Of a stretch of DNA of 64,000 nt, positions 27,321 to 36,803 are shown piece after piece. The stretch covers positions 2,976,001 to 3,040,000 of the forward strand of contig NC_014734.1 in NCBI RefSeq assembly GCF_000183135.1, written 5' to 3'. This DNA comes from Paludibacter propionicigenes WB4. GTDB taxonomy: Bacteria > Bacteroidota > Bacteroidia > Bacteroidales > Paludibacteraceae. The notes beneath the pieces were generated by a model. The model was given only the letters and a program-made list of their open reading frames with translations. It searched no databases and was not told the origin of the DNA. The first letter of the stretch is position 1; every line of letters starts with the position of its first letter. Made by a program: the position numbers and the translations under genes.

Positions 27321-28967
27321 ATGAAGAAAATAATACAACTTTCCATTTTTGTTTTTTGCTTTAGCACTGTGATTTACGGAGCTTCAAAGCCCGAACAACG
27401 GACATTCAGAATCAGCAAAAACCTTACTATATTCAATTCGGTGTTTCGTGACCTGGATATACACTATGTAGATACCTTGAATTACGATAAAATGATAAAG
27501 ACCTCTATTGATAATATGTTGGAGAAGCTCGATCCGTACACCGTTTATATGCCCGAAGAGGAAACCGACGACTTGAAATTTATGACTACCGGTGAGTATG
27601 CCGGAATTGGTGCGCTTATTTCTAAAAGTGACAGAGGAGTTGTAATTTCTGAACCTTACGAAGGTAAACCTGCGCAGCGAAACGGGGTTCGTGCCGGAGA
27701 TATTATCCTTCAGATCGATGGTAAGTATGTGAATGGATTGACTGTTAGCGAGGTAAGTGCGCTGCTCAAAGGAACTCCCAATACGACTATTAAGCTAAGG
27801 TTGGATAGACCGGGAGGTAAGGCGCCGATTGAAATATCGTTCCTAAGAGAGAAAATACAGATGAATCCGGTATCGTACTCTGCTGTTGTTGCCGATAAAG
27901 TGGGATATGTGCTGTTGAATGAATTTACCGAAAGAGCAGCTATCGAATTGAAAGATGCTATTTCAGATCTTGTTAAGCAACATCAAATTGAGTCTTTGGT
28001 ATTGGATATTCGCAATAATGGCGGTGGACTAATTGATGAGGCTGTGAAGATTGTCGGCTATTTTGTGCCTAAAGGTACGGCTGTAGTTACCACCAAAGGT
28101 AAGAATAAAGAATCGGAGAGAACATACAAAACACCTACTGAACCGATATTTCCACAGATGAAACTGGTAGTGCTGGCCAATCGTTCTTCTGCATCCGCTT
28201 CCGAAATATTAGCCGGTTCTCTTCAGGATTTGGATAGAGCTGTGATAGTAGGTGAACGAACTTTCGGTAAAGGTTTGGTTCAAAACATCCTCCCTATAAG
28301 CTATGGCGGACACTTAAAAGTTACTACGGCTAAATACTATATCCCAAGCGGTCGGTGTATTCAGGCTATTGATTATAGTCACAGAAATGAAGACGGTAGT
28401 GTAGGTCATATTCCGGATAGCCTCACTTCGGAGTTTAAAACCAAAAATGGTCGTAAAGTGCGCGATGGAGGCGGTATTGTACCGGATACGCTTACCAAGG
28501 ATGATCGTAAGGTAAACATTGCGTACTATATTTATTCACAAAATCTGTATTTCGAGTTTGCCACTCAGTATGTTTTGAAACATCCGCATATTGCTTCTCC
28601 AGCCGAGTTTAAATTATCTGATGAAGATTTTAAAGCTTTTACTGATTACTTGATTGAAAAGAAATTCACTTATACTACACAAACTGAAAAGTACTATAAA
28701 GAATTGATTAATATCGCCAAAATAGAAGGTTTGGACAAAAGAGCAAGTGATGAATTTGATGCGTTGAAAGCCAAATTGATACCAGATATTTCAAAAAGTA
28801 TAGAGGAGAATAGAGAGGAAGTTGCGGAATTGTTGAGTCTCGAAATTATTAAAAGATATTATTATCAAAAAGGAGAAATTCAATATTCACTTCGTACAGA
28901 CAAAGATTTGAAAGTAGCGTTGGGTTTGCTGATGCCTCAGGGTGGTTATGATAAGATATTGAAATAA
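27321..28967 (+). CDS. S41-family C-terminal processing protease
   Basis: 548 residues. Signal peptide MKKIIQLSIFVFCFSTVIYG. An N-terminal helical segment (to about residue 85) is followed by a PDZ domain (about 90-165, GVRAGDIILQIDGKYVNG) and the peptidase S41 core with the Ser-Lys dyad: Ser292 in RSSASASEILAG and Lys317 in GERTFGKG, 25 residues apart as in CtpA. The DIRNNGGGL motif is present. Degrades or trims periplasmic proteins at C-termini. A long C-terminal helical extension (about 430-548) is typical of Bacteroidota members. Confidence 0.92.
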   Translation: MKKIIQLSIFVFCFSTVIYGASKPEQRTFRISKNLTIFNSVFRDLDIHYVDTLNYDKMIKTSIDNMLEKLDPYTVYMPEEETDDLKFMTTGEYAGIGALISKSDRGVVISEPYEGKPAQRNGVRAGDIILQIDGKYVNGLTVSEVSALLKGTPNTTIKLRLDRPGGKAPIEISFLREKIQMNPVSYSAVVADKVGYVLLNEFTERAAIELKDAISDLVKQHQIESLVLDIRNNGGGLIDEAVKIVGYFVPKGTAVVTTKGKNKESERTYKTPTEPIFPQMKLVVLANRSSASASEILAGSLQDLDRAVIVGERTFGKGLVQNILPISYGGHLKVTTAKYYIPSGRCIQAIDYSHRNEDGSVGHIPDSLTSEFKTKNGRKVRDGGGIVPDTLTKDDRKVNIAYYIYSQNLYFEFATQYVLKHPHIASPAEFKLSDEDFKAFTDYLIEKKFTYTTQTEKYYKELINIAKIEGLDKRASDEFDALKAKLIPDISKSIEENREEVAELLSLEIIKRYYYQKGEIQYSLRTDKDLKVALGLLMPQGGYDKILK

Positions 28968-29019
28968 TACAGCATTTTTTCTTTTCGACTTCCAACTTGG
29001 AACGGAAAGCTGTATTTTT
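28966..29019 (+). terminator. Intrinsic terminator after the S41 protease
   Basis: AATACAGC (28966-28973) pairs with GCTGTATT (29009-29016). An inner TTCC/GGAA pair shapes the loop. T6 spans 29014-29019. Confidence 0.6.
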
Positions 29020-29029
29020 CTGATCATTT

Positions 29030-29077
29030 AAAAGGTTTTCTGCTGAAATTGTGATAAGTTTCAATAGAAAACCTTTT
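29030..29077 (+). terminator. Second hairpin after the S41 protease
   Basis: AAAAGGTTTTCT pairs with AGAAAACCTTTT, with GAAA/TTTC inside the loop and a T6 run at the 3' side. It may work as a tandem terminator isolating the next promoter. Confidence 0.6.
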
Positions 29078-29095
29078 TTCATGAAAGATTTTATT

Positions 29096-29103
29096 TATTT
29101 TTG
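29096..29103 (+). promoter_or_regulatory. -7 box before the XRE-cupin gene
   Basis: TATTTTTG, 37 nt before the ATG at 29141. Located directly after the tandem terminators. Confidence 0.55.
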
Positions 29104-29140
29104 CGCCCTGTAAATTTAATATAGTACTCAGCGTAAAAAC

Positions 29141-29713
29141 ATGAAAAAAATCATTGTCGGAGAAAAAATCAGTACCTTATGTGCTGACAAAAACATTTCA
29201 AAAGAGGAGCTCGCCGAACGTTCAGGCCTTACTGTAGCTCAGATTGAGTTTATAGAAAACAGCGATACTGTACCATCTTTATCGCCACTGATAAAAATTG
29301 CCCGTGCGTTGGGTGTTCGTCTTGGTACTTTCCTTGATGACAGCGATGAATTGGGTCCTGTTGTTCATCGTCAAACCGATAGCCAAAAACCGGCTACATT
29401 CTCAAGCCAACTTTCAAGTGCTAATTCCCATCTCGACTTTTTCTCTTTGGCTGCCAGCAAAACAGGACGCCATATGGAGCCATTTCTAATTGACATCAAA
29501 GCTTCTCCGACAAACGAACCTATTTTGTCTTCGCATGAAGGGGAAGAGTTTATTTTTGTGTTAGAAGGTTCGGTGAGAATAAATTATGGAAAAGAAACTC
29601 ATATTCTTCATAAGGGCGACAGTATTTATTATGATTCTATTGTCGACCATTTGGTTAGCGCCCTGAATGATACACCGGCAAAGATTGTTGCAGTTGTTTA
29701 TACGCCACTTTAA
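29141..29713 (+). CDS. XRE-family regulator with C-terminal cupin
   Basis: 190 residues. An N-terminal Cro/C1-type helix-turn-helix covers residues about 6-60 ([22 protein letters not shown]). A single cupin_2 barrel covers about 115-188 ([22 protein letters not shown], then [14 protein letters not shown]). This architecture usually binds a small metabolite in the cupin and controls a neighbouring pathway. The acyl-CoA ligase starts 14 nt downstream, so the pair is one operon and the regulator may sense a carboxylic acid or acyl product. That last point is inference. Confidence 0.9.
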   Translation: MKKIIVGEKISTLCADKNISKEELAERSGLTVAQIEFIENSDTVPSLSPLIKIARALGVRLGTFLDDSDELGPVVHRQTDSQKPATFSSQLSSANSHLDFFSLAASKTGRHMEPFLIDIKASPTNEPILSSHEGEEFIFVLEGSVRINYGKETHILHKGDSIYYDSIVDHLVSALNDTPAKIVAVVYTPL

Positions 29714-29727
29714 TTATTAAATCTGAT

Positions 29728-31377
29728 ATGAAATTATTTGATAGAACATTAGGTGATTGGCTTGAACACTGGGCTGCCGAAACTCCCGATCATGAATACA
29801 TAGTTTATTCAGACCGTAACCTGAGGTTTTCATGGTCAGCCTTTAATGAGCGTGTTGACAATATGGCAAAGGGACTGTTGGCTGTTGGGGTGACTAAAGG
29901 ATGTCATGTAGGCATCTGGGCTCAAAACGTTCCGGACTGGTTGACTTTTTTATATGCTTGCGCTAAACTTGGTGCTGTGGCTGTGACGGTAAATACAAAT
30001 TACAAAGATCATGAGCTGGCGTTTGTGTTAGAAAACTCCGATATGCATACACTTTGCATAACCGATGGAATTTCAGGAAGTGATTACGTAGAGATGGTTT
30101 ATTCTCTGATTCCCGAACTGAAAACAAATCAACGTGGACATTTAAAAAGTGAGCGTTTCCCCGAACTGAAAAATGTAATTTATATCGGACAGGAAAAGCA
30201 CAGAGGTATGTATAATACTGCCGAAGTATTGTTGTTGGGAGATAATCAACCCAATGATGCTTTTCTGAAAATAAAAAAGTCTGTAAGCTGTCATGAGGTA
30301 GTCAATATGCAATATACTTCGGGTACTACAGGGTTTCCTAAAGGAGTAATGCTTTCGCATCATAATATTGCGAATAACGGTTATCTTACCGGCGAACACA
30401 TGAAATTCACACAAGCTGACAAGTTGTGTGTTTGTGTGCCGTTATTTCATTGTTTTGGGGTTGTTTTGGCTACTATGAATTGCCTTACTCACGGTTGTAC
30501 GCAGGTAATGGTCGAAAAGTTTGACCCGTTGATTACCCTTGCTTCCATTCACAAAGAGCGTTGTACGGCGGTTTATGGAGTGCCTACGATGTTTATTGCC
30601 GAGTTGAATCATCCCATGTTTGAGTTGTTTGATATGAGCTCATTGCGAACCGGAATTATGGCAGGGGCCTTGTGTCCTATTGAGCTTATGCGTCAGGTTA
30701 GTGAGAAAATGTTTATGACTATTACCAGCGTCTACGGACTTACCGAGACCTCGCCCGGTATGACTCAAACAAGGCTTGAAGATTCGTTTGAAGTACGTTG
30801 CACTACAGTGGGGAGTGACTATGAGTTCACCGAAGTGGCCGTTATTAATCCGGAAACAGGCGAAATCTGTCCGGATGGAGTGCAGGGGGAGATGTGTTGT
30901 AGGGGGTACAATGTGATGAAAGGCTATTATAAAAATCCTCAAGCGACCTCAGAGGTAATCGATAAGAATGGATATTTGCGTTCTGGCGATTTAGGCGTGA
31001 AAGACCTTGATGGGAATTACCGCATAACCGGAAGAATAAAAGATATGATTATTCGCGGAGGAGAGAATATCTCACCACGAGAAATTGAAGAATTTTTATA
31101 TCATATGCCCGGTGTGAAAGATGCTCAAATTGTAGCGCTTGCTTCCCCGCGTTATGGAGAAGATGTAGCGGCTTTCATTATACAGCATGCTGGTTATCAG
31201 CTTACACTTGAAGATGTACGTGATTTCTGTAAAGATAAAATAGCACGATACAAAATACCTCGTTATGTGTTCTTTGTCTCCGAATATCCGCTTACCGGTA
31301 GCGGTAAAATTCAAAAATTTAAGCTCAGAGAAATGGCTATCGAATTATGCCAAGAACAAGGAATAGAGATTGTTTAA
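29728..31377 (+). CDS. AMP-dependent acyl-CoA synthetase (fatty-acid CoA ligase type)
   Basis: 549 residues. The ANL superfamily core motif A3 is [19 protein letters not shown]5 is [13 protein letters not shown]7 is [12 protein letters not shown]8 is [23 protein letters not shown], and the A10 lysine is in [15 protein letters not shown]. Converts a carboxylic acid to its CoA thioester through an acyl-AMP. The similarity is to medium/long-chain acyl-CoA ligases, but chain length cannot be decided here. Cytoplasmic. In an operon with the XRE-cupin regulator and closed by a strong terminator. Confidence 0.9.
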   Translation: MKLFDRTLGDWLEHWAAETPDHEYIVYSDRNLRFSWSAFNERVDNMAKGLLAVGVTKGCHVGIWAQNVPDWLTFLYACAKLGAVAVTVNTNYKDHELAFVLENSDMHTLCITDGISGSDYVEMVYSLIPELKTNQRGHLKSERFPELKNVIYIGQEKHRGMYNTAEVLLLGDNQPNDAFLKIKKSVSCHEVVNMQYTSGTTGFPKGVMLSHHNIANNGYLTGEHMKFTQADKLCVCVPLFHCFGVVLATMNCLTHGCTQVMVEKFDPLITLASIHKERCTAVYGVPTMFIAELNHPMFELFDMSSLRTGIMAGALCPIELMRQVSEKMFMTITSVYGLTETSPGMTQTRLEDSFEVRCTTVGSDYEFTEVAVINPETGEICPDGVQGEMCCRGYNVMKGYYKNPQATSEVIDKNGYLRSGDLGVKDLDGNYRITGRIKDMIIRGGENISPREIEEFLYHMPGVKDAQIVALASPRYGEDVAAFIIQHAGYQLTLEDVRDFCKDKIARYKIPRYVFFVSEYPLTGSGKIQKFKLREMAIELCQEQGIEIV

Positions 31378-31448
31378 AGTGTAGTTTTGTAGATGAAAAA
31401 TGATTAGAAACGTGATTAATCAGAAATAGAATAGTACTGGTTTTACAT

Positions 31449-31484
31449 CGCAAAAGAAGAGGCTGAAAAGCCTCTTCTTTTGCG
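31449..31484. terminator. Intrinsic terminator after the acyl-CoA ligase
   Basis: Perfect 15-bp stem CGCAAAAGAAGAGGC with its reverse complement, loop TGAAAA. A-rich and T-rich arms make it usable in both directions. Confidence 0.8.
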
Positions 31485-31565
31485 ATTAATGATACTGGAA
31501 TTTGTTTTTGAAATAATAGCATAAAAAAATGTCCGTATATAGTTAATGATGCCAATTTATTTTCC

Positions 31566-31573
31566 TATTTTTG
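31566..31573 (+). promoter_or_regulatory. -7 box directly before the methyltransferase gene
   Basis: TATTTTTG ends only 7 nt before the ATG at 31581, so the mRNA would be leaderless or nearly so if this start codon is right. Confidence 0.45.
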
Positions 31574-31580
31574 TGACATT

Positions 31581-32360
31581 ATGAAGCAATTGCGATTATT
31601 GTACAAGTATATCATTCATTTTTTTTCAGCTCGAAATACAAAGGGACATGGAGTTCATTCTCCTTTTCTGTTTAATTTTACGACTTTCATCTTAAATAAC
31701 AGAGGTTTATATTATATATTCCCTAAAATTGAGTGGGTCAGAACCACTTTGTTACACGATAAAAGGACTATAAGTATTCTCGACTATGGAACGGGCAGCG
31801 ACAGAGAGAGAACTGTTTCCGATATTGCAAAAAGTTCGTTGAAATCAGCGAAGTATGGGCAGCTTCTGTTCAGGATAACTAATTACTTGAAAATAAAAAC
31901 CGTTTTGGAGTTAGGAACCTCGTTAGGTGTGACCACATCGTATTTAGCCTCATCGTCGTCAGATATTCGCTGTGTCAGTTTAGAAGGCTGTCCGCAGATT
32001 GCAAAAGTAGCACAGGAGAATTTTAAAAAGTTGAAGCTTCACAATATTGAACTTGTGGTAGGGAACATAGATAATACTTTATCTGAAGTGTTGGATGGTA
32101 TTGAAGAGTTGGGCTTGATATTTTTTGATGCCAATCATCGCTCCCAGTCAGTGTTGAATTATTTCAACCAGTGTATCCCGAAAATAAATGATAGTACCGT
32201 TATGGTAATTGATGATATCTATTGGTCTGCTGATATGGAGTATGCCTGGGAAATGATAAAGAAATCATCGAAGGTGACATCTACGATAGACTTGTTTCAG
32301 GTTGGAATCGTTTTCTTTAATCCGAATTTGCACAAGAAGCATTATAAAATGCATTATTAA
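31581..32360 (+). CDS. SAM-dependent methyltransferase, O-methyltransferase-like
   Basis: 259 residues. An N-terminal part with HGVHSPFLFNF is followed by a Rossmann-type core: motif I in TVLELGTSLGVTTSYLA (about residue 110), the acidic residue after beta2 in RCVSLEGCPQIAKVA, a DANHR loop, and VIDDIYW. This is the class I methyltransferase pattern of the Methyltransf_24 type found beside housekeeping genes in Bacteroidota. The substrate is not known. The next gene begins soon after, so the two may share a transcript. Confidence 0.8.
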   Translation: MKQLRLLYKYIIHFFSARNTKGHGVHSPFLFNFTTFILNNRGLYYIFPKIEWVRTTLLHDKRTISILDYGTGSDRERTVSDIAKSSLKSAKYGQLLFRITNYLKIKTVLELGTSLGVTTSYLASSSSDIRCVSLEGCPQIAKVAQENFKKLKLHNIELVVGNIDNTLSEVLDGIEELGLIFFDANHRSQSVLNYFNQCIPKINDSTVMVIDDIYWSADMEYAWEMIKKSSKVTSTIDLFQVGIVFFNPNLHKKHYKMHY

Positions 32361-32416
32361 AAGCTAAATCAATGACAAATCCAATTCGATATTGGATTTT
32401 AAAGCAACACATTAAA

Positions 32417-32968
32417 ATGAAATTATATACTAAAACAGGAGATAAAGGCCAGACCGGACTTATCGGAGGTACCCGAGTACCTAAAAATGATATAAGAATT
32501 GAAGCTTACGGTACAGTCGATGAGCTAAATTCGTTCATTGGTGCCCTTACAACATTCCATATTCCGGATGTTGACAGAGACTTTTTGAGATCAATTCAAA
32601 ATAATCTTTTTATAATAGGATCTTATCTGGCTACTGATACGTCGAAAGTAGCATTGCAAAAAGCGTCCATCCTTAAAATGGACGTTATTGATGCAATTGA
32701 AAAAGAAATTGATCGGCTGGATGCCATGTTACCGGCTCTGAATTCGTTTATTTTACCGGGAGGCTCTCAAACAGGGGCTTTTAGTCATATTTGTAGAACA
32801 ATTTCAAGAAGAGTAGAAAGAAGACTTTTGGATGTTGGGAATGTGTATTTTATAGATAATGAGGTGTTTGTATATATTAATCGTCTGTCGGACTACTTTT
32901 TTGCTCTCGCACGCTATTTGACGGTAGAGAAAGGAGAGGAAGAAATTTATTGGAAAAAGCAGGATTAA
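32417..32968 (+). CDS. Cob(I)alamin adenosyltransferase, PduO type
   Basis: 183 residues from ATG 32417, giving the canonical start MKLYTKTGDKGQTGLIGG. A longer frame from 32372 adds 15 poorly conserved residues. ATP-binding motifs include the N-terminal loop and SRRVERRLL (conserved Arg and Glu). The enzyme transfers adenosyl from ATP to cob(I)alamin to make coenzyme B12. It suggests that the cell uses adenosylcobalamin, for example in methylmalonyl-CoA mutase, but that enzyme is not in the window. Confidence 0.92.
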   Translation: MKLYTKTGDKGQTGLIGGTRVPKNDIRIEAYGTVDELNSFIGALTTFHIPDVDRDFLRSIQNNLFIIGSYLATDTSKVALQKASILKMDVIDAIEKEIDRLDAMLPALNSFILPGGSQTGAFSHICRTISRRVERRLLDVGNVYFIDNEVFVYINRLSDYFFALARYLTVEKGEEEIYWKKQD

Positions 32969-32981
32969 TAAAAAAAATTCC

Positions 32982-32989
32982 TATTTTTG
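32982..32989 (+). promoter_or_regulatory. -7 box before the DUF2795 gene
   Basis: TATTTTTG, 53 nt before the ATG at 33043. No convincing -33 element. Confidence 0.5.
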
Positions 32990-33042
32990 CACAAAATTAA
33001 AAAATTACGCTAAACTTATTTACTTAAAACTTTGAGCTGACT

Positions 33043-33264
33043 ATGTATTGGACTTTAGAATTAGCGTCTAAAATAGAGGATGCGCCTTGGCCGGCCACAA
33101 AAGATGAACTTATTGACTACGCTATGCGTTCAGGTTCGCCTCTGGAAGTTATTGAAAACTTGCAAGAAATAGAGGACGAGGGTGAAATTTATGAATGTAT
33201 TGAAGATATTTGGCCTGACTATCCAAGTAAAGAAGACTTTTTCTTCAACGAGGAGGAATATTAA
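33043..33264 (+). CDS. DUF2795-family small acidic protein
   Basis: 73 residues, MYWTLELASKIEDAPWPATKDELIDYAMRSG, strongly acidic at the C-terminus (EDIWPDYPSKEDFFFNEEEY). This highly conserved small cytoplasmic protein of Bacteroidota resembles the DUF2795 fold. No signal peptide, no known function. Single gene between the cobalamin transferase and the type IX secretion cluster. Confidence 0.85.
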   Translation: MYWTLELASKIEDAPWPATKDELIDYAMRSGSPLEVIENLQEIEDEGEIYECIEDIWPDYPSKEDFFFNEEEY

Positions 33265-33290
33265 TCAATTGTAAAATAACAATTTAATGA

Positions 33291-33311
33291 CTCAAGACGG
33301 TGAGTTTTGAG
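33291..33311 (+). terminator. Hairpin after the DUF2795 gene
   Basis: CTCAAGAC pairs with GTTTTGAG (8 bp, one G-T pair), loop GGTGA. A T8 run begins 12 nt later, inside a second A/T-rich inverted repeat around 33319-33341. Weak terminator candidate. Confidence 0.35.
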
Positions 33312-33446
33312 AGAAATATTTGTTTTTTTTGAAACAAATAGGTTAATGTAAACAATTTTTTTGATGATTTAGAGTTTGATTAAAGGTGTCTTAGCTTTAA
33401 TCGTTCTTTGTTGAGTAAAGTAGAGTGAAAAATAGCTGAAATTCCT

Positions 33447-34394
33447 ATGAAAAAAGTAGTATTCTGTTTTCTTATTTTACTCCTTAATATAGGTTCGGCT
33501 TATTCACAATTTGATGTTCAACTAAGTCAATATATGTTTCACAATTCATCATTTAATCCTGCGGCGGTAGGTGAAAGTGGAATGATTCAGATTGTTGGGC
33601 AGCACAGAATTCAGTGGGTGGGAATGCCAAATGCACCACGAACAACTGTCTTTAGTGTAAATTCTCCCTTAAAAATAGGGAATGTACTACAGGGCGTTGG
33701 TATTAGATTTATCGATGATAAGGCAGGACTTTTTACCAATCAAAGCGCGCATTTGCAATATGCATACAAACGGAAATTGGGAACTGGCTTGGTAAGTGTT
33801 GGTGCGGACTTTGGATTCGTGAGTTTAGGATTTCGCGGAGATAGTGTGCGTTCTATAACGGGCGAGTATCACAATATAACCGCTGACCCTGAGATTCCGA
33901 AAACAGCTGTAGTTGGGATGAGCTTTGACTTGAATTTAGGTGCGTTTTATTCTACACCAAGTTTTTATGCCGGTGTATCGTATTTGCATTTAAATAATCC
34001 AACAGTATCGTGGGGTACAAAAACCAAATTCAAACAGACTGGTTCTTTATTCGTTACCGGAGGATATAACTGGATTTTACCAAACCCTAAATATGTTTTT
34101 AAACCCTCGACGTTGATTAAAACTGATATGTCTTCAGTACAATGCGACCTGACCGGGCGGATGGAGTATGACAACAAATACTGGGGAGGATTATCGTATA
34201 GATTTCAGGATGCTGTTGTTTTTTTGGCGGGAGTGAATATTGCGAGTGGATTATCAATAGGGTATTCATATGATCTTCCTACTTCTCAAATTATTAGAGT
34301 TAGTTCAGGGTCGCATGAGATACTACTAATGTACAGTTTTGAATATATATTCAGCAAGAAAAATAGCAAATACAAGAGTATAAGGATATTATAG
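33447..34394 (+). CDS. porP: PorP/SprF-family type IX secretion membrane protein
   Basis: 315 residues. Signal peptide ending SAYS, then the family start QFDVQLSQYMFHNSSFNPAAVGESGMIQIVGQHRIQWVGMPNAP. The remainder is a predicted outer-membrane barrel. PorP binds the secretion machine and, in P. gingivalis, helps anchor or shuttle substrates. It precedes porK by 78 nt, the classical porPKLMN order, so one operon is likely. Many Bacteroidota have several PorP/SprF paralogs, so the symbol is by position and similarity. Confidence 0.88.
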   Translation: MKKVVFCFLILLLNIGSAYSQFDVQLSQYMFHNSSFNPAAVGESGMIQIVGQHRIQWVGMPNAPRTTVFSVNSPLKIGNVLQGVGIRFIDDKAGLFTNQSAHLQYAYKRKLGTGLVSVGADFGFVSLGFRGDSVRSITGEYHNITADPEIPKTAVVGMSFDLNLGAFYSTPSFYAGVSYLHLNNPTVSWGTKTKFKQTGSLFVTGGYNWILPNPKYVFKPSTLIKTDMSSVQCDLTGRMEYDNKYWGGLSYRFQDAVVFLAGVNIASGLSIGYSYDLPTSQIIRVSSGSHEILLMYSFEYIFSKKNSKYKSIRIL

Positions 34395-34472
34395 AGTGTT
34401 GAACTCTTTTTTGTAAGAAACGAAAACTACTAAGATTAAAATTTTTATTTTAAAAAATAAAATCACATAAGA

Positions 34473-35837
34473 ATGAAAAAAAATCTGCCAATTATTGTAC
34501 TGACTTTGTTGTTGGTTGCTTGCAACAAACCTGCAGGTGAAGTGACGGGTCTTGGAACCAAAGGCTCATTTGTTGAAGCTCAGCCATATGGAATGGTGTT
34601 CATAAAAAGAGGATCATTTATGATGGGGCCAAACGATCAATCAGCTCTTGGAGAAATAAATAAGAAATCAATAAATGTAACAGTTGATGCATTCTGGATG
34701 GATGAAACTGAAATAACTAATGACAAATACAAACAATTTGTTTATTATGTTCGTGATTCTATTGCTTTACGCTCTTTAGTAGTGGCAGGAAAAGATGAAT
34801 TTCGCCAGAAATTTAAAAACCAGAACGATGATGCCTCTCCTGAGACTGCCCGATTGAACTGGAAAACAAAAATACCATGGAACTCTAAGGATGAAGAAGT
34901 TCAAACCGTTTTAGCAAGTTTGTACTATCAAAACGAAAATGGATTACACGGTAAAAGACAAATCGATCCCGGAAAGTTGCAATACAAGTACGAATGGATT
35001 AACTATGATCAGGCAGCTTTACCAAGAAACAAATATAATGTAAATACAGGTGCATATCCGGCTAATGCTAAGGCGCGTGTAGATACTTCTTATGTGGAAA
35101 ACGGTATTATCGTCAATAAAACTATTGAGAGAAAATTGACAACCCGAAGAGACTTGATTTCTACCCGCATTGTAAATGTATATCCTGATACGATCATGTG
35201 GCTTCGCGATTTCCAATTCTCGTATAATGACCCTAAGATGCACATGTACTTCTCTCACCCGGGATTCTCACAATATCCGGTTGTAGGTGTAACCTGGGAA
35301 CAGGCTCAAGCATTTTCTCAATGGAGAACAAGATTATTCAATAATGTAAATACAATTGGAGGTCAGGATTATCGCTTACCTACAGAGGCTGAATGGGAAT
35401 ATGCAGCTCGTGGTGGCCGTAAAATGGCTTTTTATCCATGGGGAGGAAACTATGTTCGCGACAAGAAAGGTTGCTACTTAGCCAACTTCAAACCAATGAG
35501 AGGTAGTTATACCGACGATATGGGAGCTACAACAATGAAAGTTGCTTCGTACCCTCCTAATAATTTCGGATTGTATGATATGGCAGGTAATGTGGCTGAA
35601 TGGACTTCTTCTGCTTATGATGGTTCAAGTAGCTTAGTTGTATCGGATATGAATCCAAGTTTCCAATATAATGCTAAGAACAGTGATCCGGATGTGATGA
35701 AGCGCAAAGTAATCAAGGGAGGTTCGTGGAAAGATATTGCATACTTTCTGCAATGTGGTGTCAGAGATTACGAGTACCAAAATGAAAGCCGACCTTATAT
35801 TGGTTTCCGTTGCGTTCGCTCATATAACGGTGAATAA
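34473..35837 (+). CDS. porK: GldK/PorK type IX secretion lipoprotein
   Basis: 454 residues. Lipoprotein signal MKKNLPIIVLTLLLVAC with lipid Cys17. The mature part has the formylglycine-generating-enzyme-like fold (MVFIKRGSFMMGPNDQSA, DAFWMDETEITNDKYKQF, WRLPTEAEWEYAARGGR-type motif near residue 305, AGNVAEWTSSAYDG, then KVIKGGSWKD and RPYIGFRCVRS), used here structurally, not catalytically. PorK and PorN form the periplasmic ring under the outer membrane in the type IX secretion system. Confidence 0.95.
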   Translation: MKKNLPIIVLTLLLVACNKPAGEVTGLGTKGSFVEAQPYGMVFIKRGSFMMGPNDQSALGEINKKSINVTVDAFWMDETEITNDKYKQFVYYVRDSIALRSLVVAGKDEFRQKFKNQNDDASPETARLNWKTKIPWNSKDEEVQTVLASLYYQNENGLHGKRQIDPGKLQYKYEWINYDQAALPRNKYNVNTGAYPANAKARVDTSYVENGIIVNKTIERKLTTRRDLISTRIVNVYPDTIMWLRDFQFSYNDPKMHMYFSHPGFSQYPVVGVTWEQAQAFSQWRTRLFNNVNTIGGQDYRLPTEAEWEYAARGGRKMAFYPWGGNYVRDKKGCYLANFKPMRGSYTDDMGATTMKVASYPPNNFGLYDMAGNVAEWTSSAYDGSSSLVVSDMNPSFQYNAKNSDPDVMKRKVIKGGSWKDIAYFLQCGVRDYEYQNESRPYIGFRCVRSYNGE

Positions 35838-35866
35838 TCTAAATTGATCTAATAAACAAGAATTAT

Positions 35867-36763
35867 ATGTCTGAAAATGTTTCAAAATTTGATTTGTGGT
35901 GGAATTCCCCTGAAACAAAGCAGAAAGTAGGTGCCGCTTATAGTTTAGGAGCTTCTGTTGTAATTATCGGGGCTATGTTTAAGATTCTACACTTAACAGG
36001 AGCCGGTACTATGTTGGGTATAGGTATGTCCGTGGAAGCTTTTCTTTTTGCTCTAGGTATCTTTGATAAACCGCATAAGGAATTTGATTGGGATAAAGTG
36101 TATGATTTTGATGGAAACGGAACAGTAGGTGCTAATAATCAGGTATCTCAAAACGTAAATACAGGAACATCAGCAGCACCTGCAAGAGCAGTTGGACTCA
36201 ATTATAATCAAACAATTGATGATGAAGATGTTCAGAAACTCTCAGAAGGAATAAAAAATCTTACTGCTACAGCACAGCAATTTTCAAGTCTTTCAAGTGT
36301 AATTGGTGCTACTGAACAATTCGTAAAGAATATTGATGAGGCGTCAGCAACTACAGGCAAGTTTATCAAGAGTCAGGAATCTCTTAATGGAGCCACAGGT
36401 ACGTTAGCCACTTCATATCAGGGAATTTCGGCCAGTATGGATGCCGTTGAGAAAAATACTAAATTGTATGCCGGAAAAGTTGAGGATATTAATAAGAATC
36501 TGGCTTCAATAAATTCTATTTATGAAATTCAACTGAAAAATATTCAGGCACAGTCGGAAGGATTAACTCAGCAAACTGAACGAATCCGCCTGGTGAATGA
36601 GGATTTGAATGTAGTAGTTAGAGACGTTCAAAAAATGAAAACAGCAACAACTGTTGCTGCTGAAGAAACAGAAAACTTCAAGACAGGCACATCGAAGCTT
36701 GCTAAACAGGTTGCCGACTTAAATCAGGTTTACGGTAATATGCTAAACGCTTTAAGTAACTAA
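35867..36763 (+). CDS. porL: GldL/PorL type IX secretion motor protein
   Basis: 298 residues. Two adjacent N-terminal transmembrane segments (about residues 22-42, YSLGASVVIIGAMFKILHLT, and 44-68, GTMLGIGMSVEAFLFALGIF) are followed by a cytoplasmic part with predicted coiled coil. The conserved Glu in GMSVEAF of TM2 is the residue linked to proton use in GldL. With GldM it forms the proton-driven motor in the inner membrane. 29 nt after porK and 40 nt before porM. Confidence 0.94.
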   Translation: MSENVSKFDLWWNSPETKQKVGAAYSLGASVVIIGAMFKILHLTGAGTMLGIGMSVEAFLFALGIFDKPHKEFDWDKVYDFDGNGTVGANNQVSQNVNTGTSAAPARAVGLNYNQTIDDEDVQKLSEGIKNLTATAQQFSSLSSVIGATEQFVKNIDEASATTGKFIKSQESLNGATGTLATSYQGISASMDAVEKNTKLYAGKVEDINKNLASINSIYEIQLKNIQAQSEGLTQQTERIRLVNEDLNVVVRDVQKMKTATTVAAEETENFKTGTSKLAKQVADLNQVYGNMLNALSN

Positions 36764-36803
36764 TGTTGATTTTTTTTGATCTTAAATTTTAAAGAGTTTT
36801 CTA

